Shown here in pieces: positions 32,969-41,465 of a stretch of DNA of 64,000 nucleotides. The translations under genes were made by a program, and so were the position numbers. Positions within the stretch are counted from its first letter, which is position 1, and the number at the start of each line of letters is the position of its first letter. The stretch covers positions 1-64,000 of the forward strand of contig JBNJDE010000001.1 in NCBI GenBank assembly GCA_051744605.1, written 5' to 3'. Source of the DNA: Halanaeroarchaeum sp051744605. GTDB lineage: Archaea > Halobacteriota > Halobacteria > Halobacteriales > Halobacteriaceae. The notes below the pieces were generated by a model that was given only the letters and a program-made list of their open reading frames with translations, was not told where the DNA came from and made no database searches.

Positions 32969-33791
32969 ACGAGCCATCGCGCGGGCCTTCGAGGACGGGC
33001 CCGCACTGGTTCCGTACGTCGTCGCCGGGGACCCCGACGCCGAATCGACCGCGGCGTACGTCGAGGCGCTCGTCAGGGGCGGGGCCGACGTCCTGGAGCT
33101 GGGACTGCCGTTCTCCGAGCCCATCGCCGACGGTCCGACCATCGAGGGCGGCATCCGCCGGGCCCTGGACGCCGGGATGACGCCATCGCGGTATCTCGAC
33201 CTCGTCGCCGACCTGGACGTGACGGTCCCCATCGTCACGATGACGTATTACAATCTCATCTTCCACTACGGCGACGGCGACGTGGAACCGTTCGTGGCCG
33301 ATGCCGCTGCCGCCGGCGTCGACGGCCTGATCGTGCCCGACCTCCCCGTGGAGGAGAGTGACCCGTTGCGAGCGGCGTGCGAGGAACACGACCTCGCACT
33401 CGTGTTCATCGTCGCACCGACGACGACAGCGGCGCGGATCGAACGGATCGTCTCGCAGGCCTCAGGGTTCGTCTACGTGCAGGCTCGTCTGGGAACGACC
33501 GGGGCCCGGGAGAGCGTGAGCGAACAGACCTACGAGAGCCTGGAACGCCTCCCCGACGTCGACATCCCGACGGCGGTCGGATTCGGCGTCAGCAGCGGCG
33601 AACAGGCCCGTTCCATCGTCGAGGGCGGTGCCGACGGCGTCGTCGCCGGGAGCGTCTTCGTCGACATCGTCGCATCGGGCGAGAACGTGTCAGCGCGTCT
33701 CGAAGAAACCGCCGCCGCCATCAAGGTGGGGGCGACCGACGCGGCTGCCGAGTCCGGCCAGTCCGCAGTGTCGGAACCGGAACGAACATAG
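32961..33791 (+). CDS. trpA: Tryptophan synthase alpha chain
   Basis: 276 residues. The start PYVVAGDPD, the active-site block LELGLPFSEPIADGPTIEGG (catalytic Glu in LELG; the Asp60 equivalent is Glu in SEP), IVTMTYYNLIFHYG, GLIVPDLPVEES, LVFIVAPTTT, GFVYVQARLGTTGAR and VGFGVSS are all present. The SEP variant is common in haloarchaeal TrpA as I recall. It cleaves indole-3-glycerol phosphate to indole. An unusually long Ala/Ser/Glu tail follows the last helix. It overlaps trpB by 8 nt. Confidence 0.95.
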   Translation: MGERAIARAFEDGPALVPYVVAGDPDAESTAAYVEALVRGGADVLELGLPFSEPIADGPTIEGGIRRALDAGMTPSRYLDLVADLDVTVPIVTMTYYNLIFHYGDGDVEPFVADAAAAGVDGLIVPDLPVEESDPLRAACEEHDLALVFIVAPTTTAARIERIVSQASGFVYVQARLGTTGARESVSEQTYESLERLPDVDIPTAVGFGVSSGEQARSIVEGGADGVVAGSVFVDIVASGENVSARLEETAAAIKVGATDAAAESGQSAVSEPERT

Positions 33792-33815
33792 CGACGGGCT
33801 TGCTACACCATGGCA

Positions 33816-34610
33816 ATGACAGCTGGGAAAACCGCACGACTCGACCGTATCGGACGTGACGGACGGTTCGTCACGATTCCGATGGACCACGGCATAACAA
33901 TGGGACCGGTACGCGGCCTCGTCGACATCGAGGCGACCATCGACGCGGTGACCCGCGGCGGTGCGGACGCCGTCCTCACCCAGAAGGGCATCGCGTCTCG
34001 GGTCCATCCGAACAAGAACGGCAAGGGCTACATCGTTCACCTCAACGGCTCGACCACCATCGGGCCGGACGAGAACGACAAGCGGGTCACCGGGACCGTC
34101 GAGGACGCGGTGCGGGCCGGTGCCGACGCCGTCTCCTTTCACATCAACGTCGGCAGCGTCCACGAACCCGATCAGATCGAAGACCTGGCCGAACTGACCA
34201 CCGAGGCCGACCGCCTCGGGATGCCGGTCCTCGCGATGGCGTACGCAAGGGGGCCGGGGGTCGACGAACACGACGCCGAGAGCCTGGGTCACGCGGTCCG
34301 ACTGGCCGAGGAACTCGGCGCGGACGTCGTGAAGACGGCCTACAGCGGCGACGCAGAGAGCTTCGAACACGTCGCGAACGCTGCACGACTCCCGGTCATC
34401 ATCGCCGGCGGAAGTCCACAGGGCGACCTCGCGACGCTCGAGAACGTCCAGGGCGTCATCGAGGCCGGCGGTGCGGGCGTCTCGATGGGACGGACCATCT
34501 TCCAGCACGACGATCCCTACGCGATGACGGCTGCGGTCTCGGCGGTCGTCCACGACGAGGTCGACCCCGAGACGGCGATGCGCGAGGCGGGCCTGGCCCT
34601 CGAGGCCTGA
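33816..34610 (+). CDS. 2-amino-3,7-dideoxy-D-threo-hept-6-ulosonate synthase (ADH synthase, aldolase-type)
   Basis: 264 residues (starts two codons earlier at 33810 are possible). It belongs to the archaeal class I fructose-bisphosphate aldolase/ADH synthase family: IPMDHGITMGP, HLNGSTTIGPD, SFHINVGS, AYARGPGVDEH, ADVVKTAYSGD (Schiff-base Lys near residue 173) and IIAGGSPQGD. ADH synthase joins a 6-deoxy-ketohexose 1-phosphate with aspartate semialdehyde, the first step of the archaeal DKFP route to dehydroquinate. The link with trp and DHQ synthase II genes favours this role over glycolytic aldolase. It lies 24 nt after trpA and may share its transcript. Confidence 0.88.
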   Translation: MTAGKTARLDRIGRDGRFVTIPMDHGITMGPVRGLVDIEATIDAVTRGGADAVLTQKGIASRVHPNKNGKGYIVHLNGSTTIGPDENDKRVTGTVEDAVRAGADAVSFHINVGSVHEPDQIEDLAELTTEADRLGMPVLAMAYARGPGVDEHDAESLGHAVRLAEELGADVVKTAYSGDAESFEHVANAARLPVIIAGGSPQGDLATLENVQGVIEAGGAGVSMGRTIFQHDDPYAMTAAVSAVVHDEVDPETAMREAGLALEA

Positions 34611-35279
34611 TCAGAAGACGGTGGGCAGTTGTTGTAGCGACTTCAGGGTGTGGACCGGTTCGGCCGTCGCCCGCTCTTCTCTGTCGACTGCCGTGGGAAC
34701 CCAGACGGACCTGACGCCGACCCGGTTCGCGCCGGCGATGTCGTCGGACAGCGAGTTGCCGACGTGGATGGTCGCATCCGGTTCGACGCCGAGTTCCCCG
34801 AGGGCGATCTCGAACGGCTCCGGCGAGGGTTTCGAAGGAGTGGTCTCGCCACCGTAGACGATGGTGTCGAAGGTATCGGTGAGGCCGAGCGTCTCCAGTT
34901 TCTGCCACTGATGGGCCCGTTCCCCGTTGGTGACGAGGCCGACCGGGCGGTCGCCGACGCTCGCGAGGGCCTGGCGGGCCCCTTCGCGGAAGCTAACCGC
35001 TGTGTGGTCGAACCGGCCGATGTACGTCTCGGCGATAGTGTCGGCGGGAACCGGTTCGACACCGGCACGCTGGGCGGCGATGTCGAACGCGTTGGTCATG
35101 AACGAGACGGTGTCGTCCGCGTCGGGGGCCTCGTTGATGGCCTCCCGAAGCCGCTGTTGGTCGGTGAAGGGTTCGACGTCGAGCGTCTCGAACGTCTCCT
35201 GGAGGAGGGCCTCGCCGTCCTGCTCGTGGACGCAGAGCGTCCCGTCGAGGTCGAAGAGGACGGCGTCGGTTCGTGGCAT
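34611..35279 (-). CDS. HAD-superfamily hydrolase
   Basis: 222 residues. Motif I is VLFDLDGTL (nucleophile Asp in DxD, about 7-15), motif II GLVTNGERAHQ (Thr about 115), motif III Lys in TPSKPSPEPFE and motif IV GNSLSDDIAGA. This is a subfamily IA phosphatase resembling phosphoglycolate phosphatases and 5'-nucleotidases. The substrate is not evident. It lies antisense between the ADH synthase and DHQ synthase II genes, with its stop touching the end of the former. It might remove a phosphate in this pathway, but that is speculation. Confidence 0.85.
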   Translation of the reverse strand: MPRTDAVLFDLDGTLCVHEQDGEALLQETFETLDVEPFTDQQRLREAINEAPDADDTVSFMTNAFDIAAQRAGVEPVPADTIAETYIGRFDHTAVSFREGARQALASVGDRPVGLVTNGERAHQWQKLETLGLTDTFDTIVYGGETTPSKPSPEPFEIALGELGVEPDATIHVGNSLSDDIAGANRVGVRSVWVPTAVDREERATAEPVHTLKSLQQLPTVF

Positions 35280-35382
35280 ATCCGTCCCTGCGTCCCGCGG
35301 TCTGATAACGGTTCGGACGTCGGGGTGGTCAGTAATCCGCGGTTTCGGCACGTTGAAGGAACGCCACCGCCACAGTGCGGGT

Positions 35383-36546
35383 ATGACACCCTCGGTCTGG
35401 CTGAAAGCCGACGACGCGGTCGGCGACTGGGAGACGCGCAAACGACGGATCACGACCGGCCTGGAGGCCGGCGTCGACTGGATTCTCGTCGACGAGTGGG
35501 ACGTCACGAAGGTCCGGGAACTCGGCGAGGTGAACGTCGCCGCCTTCGTCACCGACGACGTCGACGTCATCGGCGAACAGGCGGAGGATCTCGGCGATGC
35601 CGACGCCTACATCGTCGGCAAGGACGGCGAAGGCGACGGGACCATCGACCTCCCCAGCGACTTCGCGGGGTCGGCCGACCTCTCGACCGTCCGCCGGGAC
35701 GGCGCGGACGGGGCGTTCGTCCGCATCTTCGACGCCGACTACGAGGCCTTCGCCGAGGCCGCGGCCGCCGACGCCGATCACACCCTCGTCGTCGGGGAGG
35801 ACTGGAAGATCATCCCGCTCGAGAATCTCATCGCCCGCATCGGCGACGAGACGGACCTCGTCGCGGGCGTACAGAGCGCCGCCGAGGCCGAGACCGCCTT
35901 CGACACGCTCGATATCGGCGCCGACGGCGTCCTCCTCGACACGGACGATCCGGACGAGATCCGCGAGACGGTCCGCGTCCGCGATTCGACCACCCGGGAA
36001 TCGGTCGACCTGGAGTACGCCGAGGTCATCGAGGTCGAACCGGCGGGGAGCGCCGACCGCGTCTGCGTCGACACCGCATCGATTATGGACGACGACGAGG
36101 GGATGCTCGTCGGGAGCATGAGCCGCGGGCTCTTTTTCGTCTACGCCGAGACCGCAGAATCACCGTACGTCGCGTCGCGGCCGTTCCGCGTCAACGCCGG
36201 TGCCGTCCACGCCTACGCGCGGACGCCGGCGGGCGACACGAAGTACCTCGCGGAACTGAAAAGTGGCGACGAGGTCCAGATCGTGGACACCGCCGGCAAC
36301 ACCCGCGAGGCCGTGGTCGGGCGCGCGAAGATCGAACGCCGCCCGATGTTCCGGGTCCGCGCTCGAGCGGCGGACGGCGACGAGTTCGAGACGCTGTTGC
36401 AGAACGCCGAGACGATCAAGGTCGAGACCCGGGACGGACGGCGGGCCATCACCGACCTCGAGGTCGGCGACGAGGTTGCCGTCTTCCGGCAATCCGGCGG
36501 TCGTCACTTCGGCGAGGCTGTGGACGAACGCATCATCGAGAAGTAG
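35383..36546 (+). CDS. 3-dehydroquinate synthase II (archaeal type)
   Basis: 387 residues. The family is recognised from VWLKADDAVGDWETRK at the start, EDWKIIPLENLIA, EVEPAGSADRVCVDTASIM, GMLVGSMSRGLFFVYAE, RPFRVNAGAVHAYA and the C-terminal LLQNAETIKVETRDGRRAITDLEVGDEV. The enzyme performs NAD-dependent oxidative deamination and cyclisation of ADH to 3-dehydroquinate. With the ADH synthase upstream this makes the DKFP pathway. The HAD gene between them is on the other strand. An ATG after GCGGGT at 35383 is the family start. Confidence 0.94.
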   Translation: MTPSVWLKADDAVGDWETRKRRITTGLEAGVDWILVDEWDVTKVRELGEVNVAAFVTDDVDVIGEQAEDLGDADAYIVGKDGEGDGTIDLPSDFAGSADLSTVRRDGADGAFVRIFDADYEAFAEAAAADADHTLVVGEDWKIIPLENLIARIGDETDLVAGVQSAAEAETAFDTLDIGADGVLLDTDDPDEIRETVRVRDSTTRESVDLEYAEVIEVEPAGSADRVCVDTASIMDDDEGMLVGSMSRGLFFVYAETAESPYVASRPFRVNAGAVHAYARTPAGDTKYLAELKSGDEVQIVDTAGNTREAVVGRAKIERRPMFRVRARAADGDEFETLLQNAETIKVETRDGRRAITDLEVGDEVAVFRQSGGRHFGEAVDERIIEK

Positions 36547-36567
36547 GTCCGGTCGTTCGGATTCGAC

Positions 36568-37047
36568 TCACCGAAACGGCAGTCCCTCGGGCCCCTCGTC
36601 CTCTTCGGGGCTGACCTCCGTCTCTAACTCCGAGAGTTCGGTCGTACACCACGGACAGAAGTCGAGCTCGGCGTCGAGTTCGCCGCCGCAGTTCGGACAC
36701 GTCGGCGTCTCGCTACTGGCCTGGCGTTCGGTCGCCCGTTCCTGTCGGAGTCCGGTCAGATAGGCGTCGACGACGTTGAGCACCCTGACGACGAGGAGAC
36801 TGCCCGTCACTTCGAGCGAGAAATCCTGACTCGCCGAGATGAGTCCGTCGATGCCGGTCTGCTGGAACGCGGTGACGGCGGATTCCGGGACGACCATCGC
36901 CGCGGTGACCAGCGCGAGCGCGAACCACGCGATCGCTCTGAGCCAGGCCCGGAGGTAGACGTGTCCGAGCCCCGGGTACAGGAACCCGAGCAGGCCGGCG
37001 ATGATCGGGCGACGGCGGATCAGCGACGATTGCACACCTGCACTCAT
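36568..37047 (-). CDS. Membrane protein with C-terminal zinc ribbon (DUF7575-like)
   Basis: 159 residues. Two hydrophobic segments (IIAGLLGFLYPGLGHVYL, AIAWFALALVTAAMVVP) are followed by a possible amphipathic region, then a zinc ribbon with CPNCGG and CPWC about 14 residues apart, and an acidic tail. The opening (RRRPIIAGLLGFLYPGLGHVYLR) resembles TM2-type domain proteins. Function unknown. It converges with DHQ synthase II. The next gene on the same strand (aroD) is 60 nt beyond its start. Confidence 0.75.
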   Translation of the reverse strand: MSAGVQSSLIRRRPIIAGLLGFLYPGLGHVYLRAWLRAIAWFALALVTAAMVVPESAVTAFQQTGIDGLISASQDFSLEVTGSLLVVRVLNVVDAYLTGLRQERATERQASSETPTCPNCGGELDAELDFCPWCTTELSELETEVSPEEDEGPEGLPFR

Positions 37048-37107
37048 CGCCGTGGACAGGTTAAGGTGTTGCTTTCCACGATGTCGCCCGAGATTCCAGT
37101 GGATCTC

Positions 37108-37791
37108 TCAGAGCAAGGCGTCGACGAGGGTCCGTAACTGTGCGAGGTCGTACTGGCCGGGTGCGGTCGCGTTCGCAGGGTCGACCGGTGCGTAGCCGAT
37201 CGATGACCCGTACAGGGGGGCGACGACTCGCGAGTGACGGCCTGGCTGGCCCATGGCCATCGTCGCGACCCGTTCGCCCGCACGCGAGAACTCGTACGTG
37301 ACTCGCAGGAGATCGAGGACCTGACCGCTGTGTTCGGCGGTGACGGCCAGTTTGCCGACGTCGCCGAGGGCACAGAGCTGGGCCAGCCGGTCGGCGAGGT
37401 CGCCCAGATCGGGTGTGCGCTCGAAGTCGTGGCTCGAGACGACGGTCTGGACGCCCGCCGACGTCGCTGCCGCCAGTACCTCTGAGGCGTCCTCGTGGAC
37501 GTCGGTGTCGATGAGTGCGTCGAGTTCGACGTCGACGGCCGCGACGGCGTCGACCGAGACTGCCGCCACCAGTTCGTCGATCCGTTCGGGTTCGTCCGCC
37601 CGTTCTCCGCCCTCCCATTCGGGTCGGTTCGTCACGAGGAGCGGCAGGGCCCCGTCGTACCCCTCGAGGTCGGCGAGCGGGTCGTCGGCGAGGTCCATGC
37701 GGAACTCGACGGCGTCGGCGTGCTCGCGTGCCGCTGGCTCCTCGTCCAGGTCGCCCGTACTCGCCGCGAGGACGAACCCGTCGAAATCCAT
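37108..37791 (-). CDS. aroD: 3-dehydroquinate dehydratase, type I
   Basis: 227 residues. The type I enzyme is recognised by EFRMDLADDPLADL, the catalytic His in VVSSHDFERTP (His121), the Schiff-base Lys in GDVGKLAVTA (Lys147) and the end block ATMAMGQPGRHSRVVAPLYGSSIGYAPV. It converts 3-dehydroquinate to 3-dehydroshikimate, the step after DHQ synthase II encoded nearby. Its ATG shares its A with the tfb stop (TGATG), so it is probably translated by reinitiation on the tfb transcript. Confidence 0.94.
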   Translation of the reverse strand: MDFDGFVLAASTGDLDEEPAAREHADAVEFRMDLADDPLADLEGYDGALPLLVTNRPEWEGGERADEPERIDELVAAVSVDAVAAVDVELDALIDTDVHEDASEVLAAATSAGVQTVVSSHDFERTPDLGDLADRLAQLCALGDVGKLAVTAEHSGQVLDLLRVTYEFSRAGERVATMAMGQPGRHSRVVAPLYGSSIGYAPVDPANATAPGQYDLAQLRTLVDALL

Positions 37792-38738
37792 CAGACTGGG
37801 ATGGTGTCTTCGGCTTCGAGGAGTTCGTGGTACCGGTTCCGGATGGTGACCTCGGAGATGTCGGCGACGTCGCTGACCTTCGCCTGCGTGGTCTTCTCGT
37901 TCGTGAGGAGCGCCGCGGCGTAGACGGCGGCCGCGGCGAGGCCGACCGGGCTCTTGCCGCTGTGGACGCCCTTCTGCTTGGCGTTTTCGAGGAGTTCGCG
38001 GGCCCGGTGCTGGGACTCGTCGCTCAGCCCGAGTTCGGAGGCGAAGCGCGGAACGTAGCTCGCGGGATCGGCGGGCCTGACCTCGAGACCGAGTTCGCGG
38101 ACGATGTAGCGGTAGGTGCGCGCGATCTCGTCCTTCTCGACGCGGCTGACGTCGTCGATCTCGTCGAGGCTGCGCGGGACTCCGGCCTGGCGGGCGGCGG
38201 CGTAGACACAGGAGGTGGCGACACCCTCGATGGACCGGCCCGGGAGGAGGTCCTCCTCGAGCGCACGCCGGTAGATGACGGAGGCCGTCTCGCGGACGTT
38301 GTCCGGGAGACCGGTCGCGGAGGCCATCCGGTCGATCTCGCCGAGTGCCTGCTTCAGATTGCGTTCCTTGGCGTCTCGCGTGCGGAACCGCTCGTTCCAC
38401 TTGCGCAGGCGCTGCATCTTCTGGCGCTGTCGGGACCCGAGGGAGTTCCCATAGGCGTCCTTATCGCGCCAGTCGATGTTGGTCGAGAGGCCCTTGTCGT
38501 GCATGGTGTTCGTGGTGGGCGCGCCGACGCGCGATTTCTTGTCCTTCTCCTGGGAGTCGAAGGCCCGCCACTCGGGGCCGCGGTCGATTCCGTCCTCCTC
38601 GACCACGAGGCCACAGTCGGCACAGACCGTCTCGCCGTGCTCCTCGTCGGTTACCACGAGGCCGCCACACTCCGGGCAGCCGTCGGTCGATTCTTTCTCC
38701 TGCTCGTCTCGTTCGGTTGTTCTCAGTGCGTGGGACAT
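37791..38738 (-). CDS. tfb: Transcription initiation factor TFB
   Basis: 315 residues. The N-terminal zinc ribbon has Cys21, Cys24, Cys39 and Cys42 (CPECGG...CADCG). A B-finger/linker region (GPEWRAFD, SRVGAPTTNTMHDKG) is followed by two cyclin folds, each with the recurring RxRxxxRAxEEDLLPGRSIEGVATSCVYAAAR-like and VGLAAAAVYAAALL signatures. TFB bridges TBP and RNA polymerase at the BRE. Haloarchaea have several TFBs; the paralogue cannot be named here. TATA is GCTATAAGTC (38795-38804, minus strand). It is translated in tandem with aroD. Confidence 0.96.
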   Translation of the reverse strand: MSHALRTTERDEQEKESTDGCPECGGLVVTDEEHGETVCADCGLVVEEDGIDRGPEWRAFDSQEKDKKSRVGAPTTNTMHDKGLSTNIDWRDKDAYGNSLGSRQRQKMQRLRKWNERFRTRDAKERNLKQALGEIDRMASATGLPDNVRETASVIYRRALEEDLLPGRSIEGVATSCVYAAARQAGVPRSLDEIDDVSRVEKDEIARTYRYIVRELGLEVRPADPASYVPRFASELGLSDESQHRARELLENAKQKGVHSGKSPVGLAAAAVYAAALLTNEKTTQAKVSDVADISEVTIRNRYHELLEAEDTIPV

Positions 38739-38746
38739 GCGAACCC

Positions 38747-38764
38747 TCCGGGAGGACTCCCGGA
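38747..38764 (-). promoter_or_regulatory. Hairpin in the tfb leader overlapping the ribosome binding site
   Basis: TCCGGGAG-GA-CTCCCGGA (plus-strand order) is a perfect 18-nt palindrome 8 nt from the tfb ATG (38738). In the mRNA its 3' arm ends in GGA of the GGAGGG Shine-Dalgarno. Folding would hide part of the ribosome binding site. Alternatively it is an operator. Confidence 0.45.
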
Positions 38765-38988
38765 CAATCGTGAACGCCTGGTTTGGACAAAAGTGACTTA
38801 TAGCTTCCGCTCTATCCTACCTGGGAGACTGGTTACCGTGGTACAACTGTCACCACACCGGGTGGCGATTTCTCGCCGCGGTACCGTCCGGTCGCCGTCG
38901 GAACGAAGACCGATCGATCGATTGATACGATGGCGCTGCGGGTGCGCGTCGCGAAACACTCAATGGATTCGGCGACCCCCGTTCGGGT

Positions 38989-39504
38989 ATGCGGGTCGCA
39001 GTCGGGAGCGAGAATCCGGTGAAGCGGGCGGCGACCGAGCGAGCATTGGCCGACGTGGCGACCGCCGTCGAGAGCGTGGCGGTCGAGTCCGGCGTGGCCG
39101 AACAGCCCTGGGGGGAAGCGGAGACCATCGAGGGCGCGAAGACCAGAGCCGAGCGGGCACGGTCGGCTGACGACTACGACCTCGGCGTCGGTATCGAAGG
39201 TGGTGTGGCCTCGGTGGACGGGGCCGAGGGGCTGTTCTTGATCATGTGGGCTGCGGTGACCGACGGCGAGCAGGTCGGCCTCGGTGCCGGCCCGCGACTC
39301 GAACTGCCCGAAACCGTCGCGAGCAGACTCGAGGCGGGGGCGGAACTCGGGCCGGTGCTGGACGACCTTCTCGACACGACTGGTATCAAACAGACCCAGG
39401 GTGCCGCCGGCGTCCTCACCGACCGGATCATCACCCGGGAGGACGCCCTCTTCCAAGCGGTCGCCGGTGGATTCGGTCCGTTCGTCTCCGGGCACTACGA
39501 CTGA
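38989..39504 (+). CDS. Inosine/xanthosine triphosphatase-type NTPase (DUF84, YjjX-like)
   Basis: 171 residues. The N-terminal GSENPVKRAATERAL and the following VAEQPWGEAETIEGAKTRAERA, YDLGVGIEGGV and AAVTDG...GLGAGPRLELP match the DUF84/YjjX family of non-canonical NTP phosphatases, which remove dITP/XTP. A C-terminal QTQGAAGVLTDRIITREDALFQAV is typical. It stands alone, divergent from tfb, and converges with the GT-flippase fusion. Confidence 0.88.
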   Translation: MRVAVGSENPVKRAATERALADVATAVESVAVESGVAEQPWGEAETIEGAKTRAERARSADDYDLGVGIEGGVASVDGAEGLFLIMWAAVTDGEQVGLGAGPRLELPETVASRLEAGAELGPVLDDLLDTTGIKQTQGAAGVLTDRIITREDALFQAVAGGFGPFVSGHYD

Positions 39505-39513
39505 CGGCGGTAC

Positions 39514-41361
39514 TCACTCGTCGGCCGACGGCTTGGCGGCCTTCCCGTCTGGAGTAACGTCTCCCGTTCCGTCGACGGCTTCGGTGAGCGAGACGTTCAA
39601 CGCGATCATCGAGACGGCGCCACCCAGGACCGTGACGACGTTCTTCACCGCGTGGTCGACGATGGCCGCAGCGAGGGCGATGGCCGGGCCGACCGGGGTG
39701 AGCGCGACCACGAGTACCGTGAACGCCGCCTCGTAGAGGCCGATACCGCCCGGCGAGAGTGGGAGGACCTTCGCGAGGTTCCCGACGCTGACCGCGAAGA
39801 AGCCGACGGCCAGAAGCGTTGCCAGCGGCAGGTCGACGCCGAACGCGCCGAACACGACGAGGGCCGTCAGCACGTCGATGGCCCAGATGGCGAGGCTGGC
39901 CACGCCGACCCGCCCGAATGCCCGGCGGTCGGCCGCGACGGTCTGCACGTCGCCGACGAAACGCTCGAGGATGGTGGCGACGTACTCCACGTAGGAGTCG
40001 TCGCTGGCCCACTCGATGAACGGTCGGATGCGGTTTTTCTCCGAGCGGGCGGAGACGACGATGGCGACCACGGCACCGATGGCCAGCGTTCCCACCCCGA
40101 GGGCGACGGCGATGGCAGTCCGCGCGCTCTCTCGCTGGGCGGCCGACACGTCGCCCCCGCCAACCAGCGTGGCAGTGAGGGTCGCCAGGTCGGCCGGCGA
40201 GAACACGGCGAGTCCGACCAGGACGCTCCCGGCGAGCAGCGTTATCGTGAGCAGATCGAAGACCCGCTCGACGGCCAACGAGGCGAATCCAGACGCGTAC
40301 GGTACACTCCGTCGGGCCTTGACCACGTACGCTCGGACGGCGTCGCCGGCCCTGGCTGGGAACACCAGGTTACCCGTCTGGCTGATGAAGATGGCCCCGG
40401 TCAAAAAGCCGGTCCGCTCGTCGAAACCGAGTTCCCGCAGGATGTCGCGATAGCGGCGACCCCGCAGTGGCCAGGAGGTGAGATAGATGGCGGCCGCGAT
40501 CGCTACCAGGACCGGATCCGCCCCCGCCATGGCCGCAAGTACCGAACTCGGGTCCAGATAGAGGAACATCAACGCGACGGCCATCACCGAGAGGCCGATC
40601 CCCACGAGCATCCCGGTCCGTCGGTTGGCGTACGGGGCCACTCTGAATTCCCAGCCGACACGCAGTACCTGCGTTCCCATCCCGAAGACGTCTCGCACCA
40701 GGTCCACCTTGGAGTCCCCCTTGGGGGTCCACTCGACCGGGAACTCCTTTACCCGGTACCCCCGACGCTGGGCCTTGACGAGCATCTCCGTGTCCCAGAA
40801 CCAGTGCTCGTCCTGGACCGCTGGCTGGAGGTCTTCGAACGCCTCGCGACTGAAGGCTTTGAATCCGGCCTGGTGGTCCCGGAGGTCGGAGTCGAGGACC
40901 GTGCGGACGAGGAGGTTGAATCCTCGCGATGGGATGCCACGTTTGGCCGGTCTGTCGGCCTCTTCGCCGGGGATCCACCGCGACCCGGTCGCGAGGTCCC
41001 ACTCCCCCGATCGGACGCTCTCGACCAATTCTTCGAGGTGGGACATGTCCGTCGCGAGGTCGGTGTCGTAGTAGACGAGCGTGTCGCCGTCGGCGGCGGC
41101 GAACGCCCGTTCGAGGGCCCCACCACGACCGAGGCGTTCGTCGCTGTGGAAGTGGCTTACCCGGTCGTCCTCGGCGGCCAGACGGTCGGCGATAGCGGGT
41201 GTTCGGTCGTCACAGCCGTCCTCGGCAACGATGACCTCGTACGTTCCGGCGGGGAGGAAGGAGTCGAGCGTCGAGAGGGACACGGCGATGGTCTCCTCGA
41301 TCGTCGACTCCTCGTTGTACGCCGGCAATACGACACTCACCTCGACGGACCGGTCGGGCAT
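39514..41361 (-). CDS. Fusion of a GT2 dolichyl-phosphate-sugar synthase-like domain and a flippase-like (LPG synthase-type) membrane domain
   Basis: 615 residues from MPDRSVEVSVVLPAYNEE. Residues 1-235 are GT2 of the dolichyl-phosphate glucose/mannose synthase type: VVLPAYNEESTIEET, VIVAEDGCDDRT, YYDTDLATDM (DxD), GSRW, HQAGFKAFSREAFEDL and RVKEFPVEW. Residues about 245-600 hold eight or more membrane segments of the lysylphosphatidylglycerol synthase/AglD-type domain (SWPLRGRRYRDIL, VFPARAGDAVRAYVV, LPLSPGGIGLYEAAF). Haloarchaeal AglD has this organisation and adds a lipid-linked sugar in S-layer N-glycosylation. This is likely an AglD-like enzyme charging and flipping a dolichol-linked sugar; sugar identity is unknown. 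Confidence 0.87.
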   Translation of the reverse strand: MPDRSVEVSVVLPAYNEESTIEETIAVSLSTLDSFLPAGTYEVIVAEDGCDDRTPAIADRLAAEDDRVSHFHSDERLGRGGALERAFAAADGDTLVYYDTDLATDMSHLEELVESVRSGEWDLATGSRWIPGEEADRPAKRGIPSRGFNLLVRTVLDSDLRDHQAGFKAFSREAFEDLQPAVQDEHWFWDTEMLVKAQRRGYRVKEFPVEWTPKGDSKVDLVRDVFGMGTQVLRVGWEFRVAPYANRRTGMLVGIGLSVMAVALMFLYLDPSSVLAAMAGADPVLVAIAAAIYLTSWPLRGRRYRDILRELGFDERTGFLTGAIFISQTGNLVFPARAGDAVRAYVVKARRSVPYASGFASLAVERVFDLLTITLLAGSVLVGLAVFSPADLATLTATLVGGGDVSAAQRESARTAIAVALGVGTLAIGAVVAIVVSARSEKNRIRPFIEWASDDSYVEYVATILERFVGDVQTVAADRRAFGRVGVASLAIWAIDVLTALVVFGAFGVDLPLATLLAVGFFAVSVGNLAKVLPLSPGGIGLYEAAFTVLVVALTPVGPAIALAAAIVDHAVKNVVTVLGGAVSMIALNVSLTEAVDGTGDVTPDGKAAKPSADE

Positions 41362-41465
41362 TAGTACGAACATCTACCATGCCCGTCTAAGAACCTTCTG
41401 AACCCAGGGCCAAATGACACAGAATCTGGTTCGTATTCGTCCAAAAACTGAACGGTGCTGGGCCG

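Noticed and set aside
39652..41364. Long rightward frame opposite the GT-flippase fusion
   Set aside because: Composition is that of an antisense frame; the leftward protein is unmistakable.
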